NCBI RefSeq assembly: GCF_000959365.1
Contig: NZ_CP009555.1
Span: 2,232,001 to 2,296,000, forward strand
DNA: 64,000 nucleotides
Reading direction: 5' to 3'
Source of the DNA: Burkholderia oklahomensis C6786
GTDB lineage: Bacteria; Pseudomonadota; Gammaproteobacteria; Burkholderiales; Burkholderiaceae
A model generated the notes under the pieces. It searched no databases, was not told the DNA's origin, and saw only the letters and a program-made list of their open reading frames with translations. This document shows, one piece after another, positions 18,597-25,859 of the stretch; positions within the stretch are counted from its first letter, which is position 1, and every line of letters begins with the position of its first letter. Made by a program: the position numbers and the translations under genes.

Positions 18597-18641
18597 CTGT
18601 AGATGTAAAATCTGTAGATGTAATGGCTGTAGACGTTTGAT
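18597..18641. promoter_or_regulatory. three 15-bp direct repeats (operator-like iterons)
   Basis: CTGTAGATGTAA begins at 18597 and 18612, and CTGTAGACGTTT begins at 18627, an exact 15-base period. They lie between the divergent lipoprotein and XRE genes, about 25-70 bases before the regulator start. The likely role is an operator for the XRE protein. Replication iterons are an alternative. Confidence 0.6.
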
Positions 18642-18665
18642 GCTCAATTTCGGAGAGTGCCCGGC

Positions 18666-18968
18666 ATGGCAATCTCTCCGAATACTGCGGCCGCCGTACG
18701 TGCGCGACTCGCTGCGAACCTGCGTGACCAACGGCAGCAGCGTGGGCTGTCGCAGGAGAAGCTCGCCGATGAGGCGGGCCTGCACCGGACGTATGTCAGC
18801 CAGGTCGAGCGGACCATCGTGAACATTTCATTGGACAACCTCACGAAGTTGGCCGATGCGCTCGAGACTGACGTTCACTTATTGCTGAAGCCGCGTTCCG
18901 CCGAGACTGAGGGTGGCTCAGTTAAGCCCCAAAAAGCTATGACCCCACGGAAGCGGGGTGCCCGCTGA
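18666..18968 (+). CDS. XRE-family transcriptional regulator (controller-like)
   Basis: This 100-residue protein is nearly all a lambda-repressor-type helix-turn-helix domain (residues 14-73: LRDQRQQRGLSQEKLADEAG, then LHRTYVSQVERTIVNIS). It resembles the small controller proteins of restriction systems. I chose the ATG at 18666, since GGAG sits about ten bases upstream, over a GTG at 18657. The tail past residue 73 falls inside a duplicated 182-bp segment. It probably binds the 15-bp repeats upstream. Confidence 0.8.
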   Translation: MAISPNTAAAVRARLAANLRDQRQQRGLSQEKLADEAGLHRTYVSQVERTIVNISLDNLTKLADALETDVHLLLKPRSAETEGGSVKPQKAMTPRKRGAR

Positions 18969-19235
18969 CGGCGGCCACCTATCCGCTGCTATCTGATATG
19001 GGTTTTGTCTCAGGTGCGACGGGACGAAGTGGGCTGAAGCTCTTGAGATTGTTGTTCACCCACTGCTGAAGCCACGTCCCGTGGAGACTGAGGGCGCCTC
19101 AGTCAAGCCCCAAAAAAAATTATGACCGCACGGAAGCGGAGTGCCCGCCGTCAGCGGGCACTTATCCGCTGCTATCTGATATGGGTTTTGTCTCAGATGC
19201 GACGGGCTACGTTGGCGGTGTGGCAGATAATTAAG
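18872..19235. repeat. 182-bp imperfect tandem duplication
   Basis: The 3' end of the XRE gene and its downstream region (about 18872-19053) recur at about 19054-19235. For example, ATCCGCTGCTATCTGATATG starts at 18981 and again at 19163. The second copy still encodes a version of the regulator's C-terminal tail but has no gene start. It contains a hairpin GTGCCCGC-CGTCA-GCGGGCAC. Substitutions suggest an old duplication. Confidence 0.75.
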
Positions 19236-19426
19236 ATAGTGGTAACACTCAGACCTGCAGCAAGGGCCTGTATGCGGCTAGCCAAACGAAAGGCGATATT
19301 CTGTATGTTGAGGCCCGGTTGAACTGAGCCGAAGGCATGGAAGCATGCCGGACAGCATTTCTTTATCAGGCGGTGTCCACCTGAGCGACGGGAAAACCGA
19401 TAGCTTCCGACAAGGAAAAACGAGCC

Positions 19427-19984
19427 TCAGCGAGGCCCGCTGAACCAATTTTTTTCAGAGGCAGATACCAGCGATTGGTTGACGACTAAAGAAAGTCCCA
19501 AACTGGAAGTCGACGACTCTCCTTCATGGCGCCAGAAACGTACCTCGCCCTGCATGCCGACAAGGATTACCTCCTTGGACCCGCCTTCAATGTACGCCCG
19601 GATTTTGCGGAACATCTCGAGGTGGTGATTGCACGGCGACAACACCTCTACACAAATGTTTGGCGAAAACGGCAGCGGGTCGTCGCCGCATTCAAGCGCT
19701 GCGCTTCAGCGGTCCTCCGGCATCCAGGCAACATCGGGAACAAGTATGCCCGCCGACGTCACGGCAGGAACTGACTGCACCGCCAACGGCCCCAACTGGC
19801 GGGACAACTGAAATGCAATGTTGCCGGCAATCGCCTGATGCCTGTTTGTCGGAGGTGGAGTGACAACGATGTCGCCCCGCTCGTTGAGCTAGTACCAGTT
19901 GGTTTCGATTGCCAGGTCGCCGTTCTGCAACGCCCTCCAGCGGGCGAGCAGTTCCGACGTCGGCAGGCGGTCCTCCGCATGCAT
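19427..19984 (-). pseudogene. Uma2-family endonuclease pseudogene with two in-frame stops
   Basis: Read from the ATG at 19984, one frame encodes a complete Uma2 (DUF820) PD-(D/E)xK-like protein: an N-terminal part with GDIVVTPPPTNRHQAIAGN, then GILVPDVAWMPEDR, then ICVEVLSPCNHHLEMFRKI. It is interrupted by TAG at 19889-19891 (codon 32) and TGA at 19706-19708 (codon 93). There is no frameshift, so both lesions are point changes. Uma2 proteins are abundant in defence-related and mobile contexts, and their biological role is poorly defined. Confidence 0.8.
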
Positions 19985-20017
19985 GGGGCTTCCTCATTCT
20001 GCGTGCAAGAGCAGCCT

Positions 20018-20899
20018 CTAGCATAGCTCGAACTGGCCGGCGGTGGCTTTGAGCCGGCGATAGTACGTGGCGCGGCTGATTCCCGCTGTGACCCACGGCT
20101 GACCGTTCCGGGTTGTGGTGCGCGGTCGGCCGCCGCGCTGTCCGCGTGCTGCCTGGATGGCCGAGAATGCCTCGTCGGTGAAGCGCCGCCAGGTCCACCT
20201 GGCGATGCTGCGGGCGATGGATTTGACTTCGCTATACGGCAATGGCACCTCGAACGTATTCAGGCTCTCGGCCTTTCCTAATAAGGCCGTAGCCCATTCC
20301 GTCGGGGACGCGCCGTTGCGCTTGTATTCGCGAGTCCACTGATAAGCCCATGTGCGCACTTCATCGAAAAGCGTGCAGTTTCTGCCGAGTCCGACTAGCG
20401 GGGCGTCGAGCCGGACAGGGCTCTTTCGAAGATTGACGTATTCTGCCAGTTCGCCAAGTTCGTAAAGGCGATGATGCCAGATGGTCTGCCAGTGCGAGTG
20501 AAACGGATTCTTGGCTATAAGGTGACTGTATCCGAGGTCAGACGGAAGCTTGGCGCAAAAGGCGGCCTGCACCGCCGCCGCATATCGGAGAGGCGCATCC
20601 CTCGCGGCGGCGCTTTTCACGATTGGCGTGGTCAGCCCGTAGAAAAGGTGCGCGTGTCTGTTGACGCGATTGGTTACTGCTATCGTGGGGGCGGGCAGAT
20701 TTCTCAACTCCCAGAGGTAGGCGGCGTCTTTCTTGTCGACGTCGAATACGAGCCACGTGATTTCGAGCGGTGCGTTCGGTTGAATGAACCGATGGGTGAG
20801 CGCCGTGGCTGCCGGTCGAACCACCAGGCCTTTGTCGAGCTCGTTCGTGCAATATGGACGGTGCGGCAGGCGGTCCAGGAAAATGGCGGATGTATCCAT
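20018..20899 (-). CDS. replication initiation/replicase family protein
   Basis: The 293-residue protein matches the replicase family of plasmids and integrative elements: HLFYGLTTPIVKSAAARDAPLRYAAAVQ, LGYSHLIAKNPFHSHWQTIW and GRNCTLFDEVRTWAYQ are typical. It has a C-terminal primase-like helical segment and a basic tail with RATYYRRL. It lies 100 bases downstream of the RepA-type helicase, so the two probably form one replication module. A short hairpin (CGGGGC-TATC-GCCCCG on the plus strand) spans the region just before its start and may affect its translation. Confidence 0.82.
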   Translation of the reverse strand: MDTSAIFLDRLPHRPYCTNELDKGLVVRPAATALTHRFIQPNAPLEITWLVFDVDKKDAAYLWELRNLPAPTIAVTNRVNRHAHLFYGLTTPIVKSAAARDAPLRYAAAVQAAFCAKLPSDLGYSHLIAKNPFHSHWQTIWHHRLYELGELAEYVNLRKSPVRLDAPLVGLGRNCTLFDEVRTWAYQWTREYKRNGASPTEWATALLGKAESLNTFEVPLPYSEVKSIARSIARWTWRRFTDEAFSAIQAARGQRGGRPRTTTRNGQPWVTAGISRATYYRRLKATAGQFELC

Positions 20900-21001
20900 C
20901 GGGGCTATCGCCCCGGCAGTGCGTTATTTGATTGTCTGTTGCTGTCCTGGTCCTACGAAGTCGCCCGAAGTATGTCCTTGGCACGAGCCGGGGCGTCTCC
21001 T

Positions 21002-21862
21002 TTACTTTGAGAGGGCGCGAGCGTCCCGTTTAACGGGGTTCATGACCGCGACGGGCGCGGCGGAGTCGAGCATGAGCCGACCTCCAGGGTGCCGCTTTAG
21101 CCAGCAGCGTGGGCGCGGGGGAAGGTAATTTGTCTTGGCGAAGTCAAGCGCGACGTAAAGCGCGCGCTCTGACTCCGAGAGATGCCGGCTTTGGGCTGTC
21201 TTCTCGTCCATTCGCGACAGGTTGACTTGCCAGCGCGCACCGTCGACAAGAGCGGACGAACCGCGCGCTGCGTGCTGTGCGCTGGCGTCAGAGGCGGCGG
21301 ATGAGCGGTTTGAATGGTGAAGTGCAAGGACAGCGGCGCCCGTAGCCGCTGCGAGCTGTTCCATGGCGACTACGAGCGCTGTCATCAGGCCGCTGTCGTT
21401 TTCGTCGCCATTGTGCATGCGCCGCAAAGGGTCCACGATGATGAGGCGGGCGCCGCCGCCAATTGCCTTCAATTCAGAAAATAAGCTGGTTGGCTTTCCG
21501 TCATCGAGCAGAAGGCAGGATTGACCGGCCATCGGAAGCAGAACGAGGTTGTCGTATAGACGCGGGTCGCTTTGTTCGTCGTGGCGAAGGTGATTGCGCA
21601 GGCGCTCGGCGAGCAGGCGCGGGCATTCCTCACCGGCCAGTACAACGACGCGACCCGGCTTTTGCGCAGGGAACAGGCCGCCCGCGACTGTCCTGCCAAG
21701 CGCGAGTGAAAGACCCATGTCGAGGGCAAGGTGTGATTTGCCGGTCGCGCCTGGCGCGACCAGCAAGCCAAGCGTCTCGGGAGGCAGGCCGGGAAGGACG
21801 AAATCGAGTGGTGGCAGTGCGGCGGTAAGCGCCCAGTTGAGGTCGAGCGGCGTCAGGCTCAT
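21002..21862 (-). CDS. RepA-like hexameric replicative helicase (AAA/RecA fold)
   Basis: The 286-residue protein has a Walker A motif APGATGKS (36-43), a Walker B strand RLIIVDPLRR (D144) and the downstream LALHHSNR motif of the RSF1010 RepA/RadA-like helicases. In IncQ-type plasmids such a protein is the 5'-3' helicase for replication. The promoter region holds AACACCGTATAGG (21886-21898), 24 bases before the start codon and also found before the integrase gene. The next gene downstream is the replicase. Confidence 0.85.
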   Translation of the reverse strand: MSLTPLDLNWALTAALPPLDFVLPGLPPETLGLLVAPGATGKSHLALDMGLSLALGRTVAGGLFPAQKPGRVVVLAGEECPRLLAERLRNHLRHDEQSDPRLYDNLVLLPMAGQSCLLLDDGKPTSLFSELKAIGGGARLIIVDPLRRMHNGDENDSGLMTALVVAMEQLAAATGAAVLALHHSNRSSAASDASAQHAARGSSALVDGARWQVNLSRMDEKTAQSRHLSESERALYVALDFAKTNYLPPRPRCWLKRHPGGRLMLDSAAPVAVMNPVKRDARALSK

Positions 21863-21885
21863 AGGGTGTTCCTGTGTTGAGTGGA

Positions 21886-21928
21886 AACACCGTATAGGGA
21901 CGAAAACTTAGCGCGATACAAATTGTTA
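21886..21928 (-). promoter_or_regulatory. shared motifs upstream of the helicase gene
   Basis: On the minus strand CCTATACGGTGTT (21886-21898) lies 24 bases before the helicase ATG. The same 13 bases occur 25 bases before the integrase ATG (36163-36175). Further out, TACAAATTGTTA (21917-21928) is the exact reverse complement of 8283-8294 upstream of the AlpA-like gene. The first is probably a -10 region, and the second may be a regulator site. Confidence 0.5.
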
Positions 21929-22130
21929 CAATTTGCGCGGACAGGTGACTCAGGTTCGGAGTGAATTGGCCGTTATGCCGTATCGGACATCGAGTAATCC
22001 CGCCGATTGCTGGAGAGGGGCGTTTGGGTTCCGCTATACTTCGTGCCGCCCGGTGTCGGCCTGTCTGGTATGTATGCCCGACTGTCGAAAGAGATGAGCC
22101 GTCCTGCCGACACCGCACCGAGGGGACAGA

Positions 22131-22589
22131 ATGCGAACTATTGGAATACGCGTTGCGCCAAAACAGGTGACCTTCGTAGTCTACGACGCGTCAGAATCGG
22201 AAATCCTCAACGTCGAGGAAGTCACGGTTCCCAAAGCCATGGATACGCCGGAGCAGCTGAAGTTCGTGCGTAGCACTATCCTTGATGTTATCCGTGAGTA
22301 CGACGTGACACGAGCTGGCATCCGGGTCAGTGAAGGAAATGCGCAGAATCCGTCCATTGAGCGAATCGAGCTCGAAGGCGTAATCCAGGAGGCGTTTGCA
22401 AGCAGCGACGTCGAAGGCTACTTTTGCGGCCGGATTGCAAATATTGCTGCCAAACTGGGCATGCCGCGCACGCAGCTTAAGTCCCATCTTGACGGGGATG
22501 CGGACTATCCGGCGGTAGAAAACTGGATGAAGCACAGCAAGGAAGAGCGTGAGGCTATCGTTGCAGCGATTGGGGCTGCACATGCTTAA
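22131..22589 (+). CDS. RNase H-fold (RuvC/DUF3010-like) protein in kinase operon
   Basis: The 152-residue protein begins with a strand-turn-strand (TIGIRVAPKQVTFVVYDASE) and continues with a helix and the strand AGIRVSEGN, then a long helix, as in RuvC-like RNase H folds. The acidic residues used for catalysis in RuvC are not preserved (GIR for GID, IRV for IEE), so it may be a binding or inactive version. The fold call is inference from pattern. The ATG at 22131 has the Shine-Dalgarno GAGGGGA. The gene overlaps the kinase gene by 8 bases, a strong sign of a joint function. Confidence 0.6.
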   Translation: MRTIGIRVAPKQVTFVVYDASESEILNVEEVTVPKAMDTPEQLKFVRSTILDVIREYDVTRAGIRVSEGNAQNPSIERIELEGVIQEAFASSDVEGYFCGRIANIAAKLGMPRTQLKSHLDGDADYPAVENWMKHSKEEREAIVAAIGAAHA

Positions 22590-23610
22590 GGCGGATACGC
22601 AGGCACAGTTGTGCTTCAAGCTCGGTGACGAGATTGGTTCCGAAGGCAAGAACTCGACCGTTTTTCGCGCGCACGATATTCAAATGGATGCCCAGCTCGC
22701 AATAAAGCGAATCACGAAGTCGTCGATTAAAGATGCGGCAGATTACTATCGTGAGGCGAGCATCCTCTACATGGGGGACCACGCCAACGTGGTGCCAATC
22801 CATTACGCGTGCGAGGACACGGACCATATCTACCTCGCGATGCCGTATTACCCGAACGGCTCGCTCAATGGGCTGCTCGAACAACGGTTCCTGACTGTCC
22901 GGGAAATCGTCAGGTACGGTATCCAGTTTCTCAGCGGGTTGCACAACATTCATTCGAAGAAGCTGATTCACTTCGATATCAAGCCCGACAACATTCTGCT
23001 ATCGAGCCGCAACGAAGCGCTTCTGTCGGATTTCGGACTCGCGCAGCGGATGCGAGTGGACGGTAAGGCCGAGCCTCCGGTCAGTTACGTGAAGAACATT
23101 CCGCCAGAGGCGCTGGTCGAGTCGGAACATTCGGTCGCATTCGATATCTACCAGGTTGGTCTTACGCTATACAGAATGTGCTGTGGCAATGACGCCTTTT
23201 ACGAACCGTTGAAGCAGTTCAAGTCGTTTGCGGACTTTTCCGCCGCAGTGCAGAAGGGAGCTTTTCCGGACCGGTCGACGTTTCCGGCGCACATCCCCAA
23301 TCCACTTCGAACGCTTGTGAAGAAGTGCCTCAGCGTTGATGTCAATGCGCGATATGGCGCAATCATCGAGGTATCCAACGCCCTAGGGAGTATCGAAGGC
23401 AACGAACTGGACTGGCAGTACGAGGTCTACCCGGACGGCGGCCGGGAATGGACCAAGTCGGTCGATGGCCGGGAGTTCACATTGACAGTGACGGGTAGCG
23501 GAGAGTCGACTGCAACCAGACGCACGGAGAAGACGGTATCGAAGCTCAAAGATTTTTGTGCGGCGAAAATCGATGAAAAGACCATACGGAAGTTCTTGAA
23601 GGAGTACTGA
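22582..23610 (+). CDS. eukaryotic-like Ser/Thr protein kinase with a C-terminal extension
   Basis: A complete kinase domain is seen: glycine-rich loop GSEGKNSTV (19-27), K42 in AIKRI, a helix-C glutamate E58, catalytic loop HFDIKPDN (130-137) and DFG at 150-152. HFD replaces HRD, so it is a non-RD kinase that may not need activation-loop phosphorylation. Residues 275-342 form an extra domain rich in charged and aromatic residues (LDWQYEVYPDGGREW), which could sense or bind a partner. There is no membrane helix. The start at 22582 overlaps the upstream gene. Kinases of this sort occur in phage-defence systems, and the island context fits that. Confidence 0.85.
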   Translation: MLKADTQAQLCFKLGDEIGSEGKNSTVFRAHDIQMDAQLAIKRITKSSIKDAADYYREASILYMGDHANVVPIHYACEDTDHIYLAMPYYPNGSLNGLLEQRFLTVREIVRYGIQFLSGLHNIHSKKLIHFDIKPDNILLSSRNEALLSDFGLAQRMRVDGKAEPPVSYVKNIPPEALVESEHSVAFDIYQVGLTLYRMCCGNDAFYEPLKQFKSFADFSAAVQKGAFPDRSTFPAHIPNPLRTLVKKCLSVDVNARYGAIIEVSNALGSIEGNELDWQYEVYPDGGREWTKSVDGREFTLTVTGSGESTATRRTEKTVSKLKDFCAAKIDEKTIRKFLKEY

Positions 23611-23793
23611 ATGACTACTGTCAAGAATCAAAGGTCGTCCTATCTCACTCGGGCGAAACTGGCGTCTCCGCAGACGCCGTCCGCTGCAAAAGTGGTCGCT
23701 CCCCGCGTTGAAGAGCGTCCGCATCGTGCGATTGAGTTCATCGATGCGGCCGGTTACGTGCACTGGAAGTTGCCCGCCAAACGGGCAAGCTGA
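23611..23793 (+). CDS. small third gene of the kinase operon (60 residues)
   Basis: The ATG at 23611 follows the kinase stop directly (TGAATG), so it is coupled to the kinase gene, and GGAG lies 8-10 bases upstream. The N-terminal half is Ser/Thr/Lys-rich and probably disordered. The C-terminal half (RAIEFIDAAGYVHWKLP) looks like a small beta hairpin. No family is recognised. It could be a kinase substrate, adaptor or antidote. Confidence 0.55.
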   Translation: MTTVKNQRSSYLTRAKLASPQTPSAAKVVAPRVEERPHRAIEFIDAAGYVHWKLPAKRAS

Positions 23794-23928
23794 AGGAAAG
23801 TACCCGAGACAAGCACCGCGCAGCCGCCTGGCCGCGTGGTGCCGCGAATTATCGAGAACCACGCCCTTCGTCGACGTTAGTCCCCAGCACCGAACCGGGC
23901 GTTTTTCCCGTCTTAATGGCTCGTTTCC

Positions 23929-24297
23929 TTACTTCTTGTCCTTCCTTCTAAGGCTGATGTAGGCGGCCTTCATCATTTCCTCCAGTGCGTCCTTTGAGCT
24001 ATCGCTGAGGTTGGGGTCTGCTCGAAGATGAGCAGTTGCCAGCGCCAGCGGCTCGCCCTTAGGCGCTTTCGCGGCCAGCTTCACAAAGGTGGAGAGGTCT
24101 AGTCCGGCCCACGTTGCCAGTACGGCGAGGCTGGCGCCGTCGGGCTTACGGCCTTTCGCCATCCTCGTCAAAGTGGTCGGACTGACTCCCGTTTCCTGAC
24201 TGGCCTGTTTCCACGTAATTTCGCGCGCGTCCACCGTGGCCGCCAAAGCACGATAGAACGCATCGTTATCGAACGACCGTTCGTTTTCTTCCGTCAT
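23929..24297 (-). CDS. XRE-family regulator of the ubiquitin-like operon
   Basis: The 122-residue protein has a helix-turn-helix (ITWKQASQETGVSPTTLTRM) in its first half and a helical C-terminus ending in a basic tail. The ATG at 24297 is preceded by GAGGATG. A longer frame to 24345 would read through one of the operators. It is divergent from the Ubl operon at 24416. Two copies of a near-perfect palindrome lie in the shared promoter region, so autoregulation and control of the operon are likely. Confidence 0.8.
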   Translation of the reverse strand: MTEENERSFDNDAFYRALAATVDAREITWKQASQETGVSPTTLTRMAKGRKPDGASLAVLATWAGLDLSTFVKLAAKAPKGEPLALATAHLRADPNLSDSSKDALEEMMKAAYISLRRKDKK

Positions 24298-24310
24298 GAC
24301 ATCCTCGAGA

Positions 24311-24382
24311 AATTGCTCAAAAGCAATTGACACGCCAAAGAGCAAGTCATATGATTGGTCCTGAAATTGCTCAAGAGCAATT
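24311..24382. promoter_or_regulatory. two 18-bp palindromic operators
   Basis: AATTGCTCAAAAGCAATT (24311-24328) and AATTGCTCAAGAGCAATT (24365-24382) are repeated palindromes 54 bases apart, with a half site (AGAGCAA) between them. They fill the gap between the divergent XRE regulator and the ubiquitin-like operon. Confidence 0.75.
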
Positions 24383-24415
24383 TATAACAGTTTAGCAACT
24401 TCGCACGGAGTTACC

Positions 24416-24874
24416 ATGAAACCTGCAGGTACGGTAGGGAAGAGCGACGAATTCCAGGGGGTGTCCCCGGCTATGGGTGGCGACGTCCACCGACAGTCTT
24501 CTGACTCCGGCGTCGTTCGCGAACTTGAGATTCGGGCTGAGGTGCCGCTCCCGGATGGCGGCGTCGAAATCATCGACGTAAAAATCGAGGAGGCGGAAGC
24601 GCCGAAGCATGCCGGGCACCAGCATCACAAGCATCCGCACGAAGGTGAACACGCGCACCTGGTCGAGGTCACCGTTGACAATCGCAAGGTGCGAGTGAAA
24701 GAAGGCGCCTACGTGGTCGCAGTGTTCAAGGCGGCGGTCGGCGTTGCGGCCGACCGTCTGCTCGACCGTGTGCTGGGGCCAGGAAAGTTTGAAGAGTTGG
24801 CGGATGACCAGACCATTCACGTGCATGCCGGAGAGGTCTTCGTCAGCCATGTCAAGCAGGGCAGCTCGTCATGA
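24416..24874 (+). CDS. ubiquitin-like protein (multi-ubiquitin/Ubl type) with His-rich linker
   Basis: Residues about 82-146 form a beta-grasp segment (LVEVTVDNRKVRVKEGAYVV, ADDQTIHVHAGEVFVSHV) like the multi-ubiquitin domain proteins found with bacterial E1, E2 and JAB genes. Residues 1-60 are mostly linker-like, and 65-81 contain eight histidines. The C-terminus is HVKQG-SSS and not a free Gly-Gly. A peptidase, presumably the adjacent JAB, may have to expose G149 before conjugation. The stop overlaps the E2-like gene (ATGA at 24871-24874). Confidence 0.75.
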   Translation: MKPAGTVGKSDEFQGVSPAMGGDVHRQSSDSGVVRELEIRAEVPLPDGGVEIIDVKIEEAEAPKHAGHQHHKHPHEGEHAHLVEVTVDNRKVRVKEGAYVVAVFKAAVGVAADRLLDRVLGPGKFEELADDQTIHVHAGEVFVSHVKQGSSS

Positions 24875-25224
24875 GCCTCGAACCTGCACGCGTGGCGGCC
24901 CTTCAAGCCGTCTATCCCGACGCCAGGGTCGTGGTCGACGGCACAAAGAAGTTCGTGATGTTGCCGGCCCTGCATATCGAGGTCGGAGAGCGCGAATATA
25001 TCCTCGATGCGCTTTTATTGCCGGCGGGCGGGCCGGGGGGATATCCCACCCGCCTGTATCTGACACAGCAAATCGCCGAGCGGCACATGATTCGTGACAA
25101 GGCTGCAAACTGGACGTGCGAAATCATCGCTGGAAAGACCTGGTACACCTGGTCCTGGACTGGGGTGTCGTCAGACCTCCCGCTGATGGATATGCTGTTG
25201 GCTCACCTGCGAGCGCTGCGATGA
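24871..25224 (+). CDS. E2-like protein (prokaryotic E2 family E type)
   Basis: The 117-residue protein resembles the Prok-E2_E family: a strand FVMLPALHIEV, then LDALLLPAGGPGGYPTRLYL and a C-terminal WYTWSWTGVSSDLPLMDMLLAHL. It contains a single cysteine, C83 (NWTCEII), which is the only candidate for a thioester with the Ubl. Whether this family carries out transfer as classical E2 does is not settled. It is coupled to both neighbours by ATGA overlaps. Confidence 0.7.
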   Translation: MSLEPARVAALQAVYPDARVVVDGTKKFVMLPALHIEVGEREYILDALLLPAGGPGGYPTRLYLTQQIAERHMIRDKAANWTCEIIAGKTWYTWSWTGVSSDLPLMDMLLAHLRALR

Positions 25225-25859
25225 CGGCCAACATCACCATTCCGGAGGAACTGCTCAAACAGATTCACGAAGATTTGCACCGGACCCATCCATTTGCTGG
25301 GGAGCGGGTCGGCTTTATCACTTGTCGTTCGTCACGCGTCAACGACGCTTGGCAACTGACCGCGATGCAATACGAGGCGGTTGCCGACGGCGAGTACATC
25401 GACGACCCCACCGTAGGTGCGTCAGTTTCCGGAGCGGCCTTTCGGCGACTGATGATGCGCGCTCACGCGGAGCCGCTGAGCGTCTTTCACGTGCATCGAC
25501 ACGACCATCGGGGCACGCCGAATTTCAGCCCAGTTGACCGCAGGGAGAATGCGCGCTTTGTCCCTGACTTTCTCACCGTTCGTCCAGAGCTACCGCACGG
25601 CGCCGTCGTGCTGAGTTATGACGATGCGCGCGCGCATGTATGGGACCCGCTTGAATCCGAACAACCGACTGCTGCACGGCTCTGCATCGCTGCGGTTTCG
25701 AACAAACAAGGAGTACATCATGAGCAATCGACACAGCAGGCAGAGCTTTCTGGGTCAGGGGTCGGACGAGCGCCTGCAGGCGGCCTCCGCCGCCGTCATT
25801 GGGCTGTGCGGTGGTGGCTCGCATGTGTCGCAGCAGTTGGCGCATATTGGCATCGGTAA
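25221..25859 (+). CDS. JAB/JAMM metallopeptidase of the Ubl system
   Basis: The protein has the JAMM elements: E28 in GERVGF and a histidine cluster followed by S103-x2-D106 in FHVHRHDHRGTPNFSPVD. In related systems this enzyme processes the Ubl precursor or removes it from targets. The domain seems complete by about residue 160. The remaining 50 residues (to 212) are read in a 140-base overlap with the E1 gene and look non-native, so the tail is odd. The start at 25221 overlaps the E2 stop. Confidence 0.8.
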   Translation: MTANITIPEELLKQIHEDLHRTHPFAGERVGFITCRSSRVNDAWQLTAMQYEAVADGEYIDDPTVGASVSGAAFRRLMMRAHAEPLSVFHVHRHDHRGTPNFSPVDRRENARFVPDFLTVRPELPHGAVVLSYDDARAHVWDPLESEQPTAARLCIAAVSNKQGVHHEQSTQQAELSGSGVGRAPAGGLRRRHWAVRWWLACVAAVGAYWHR

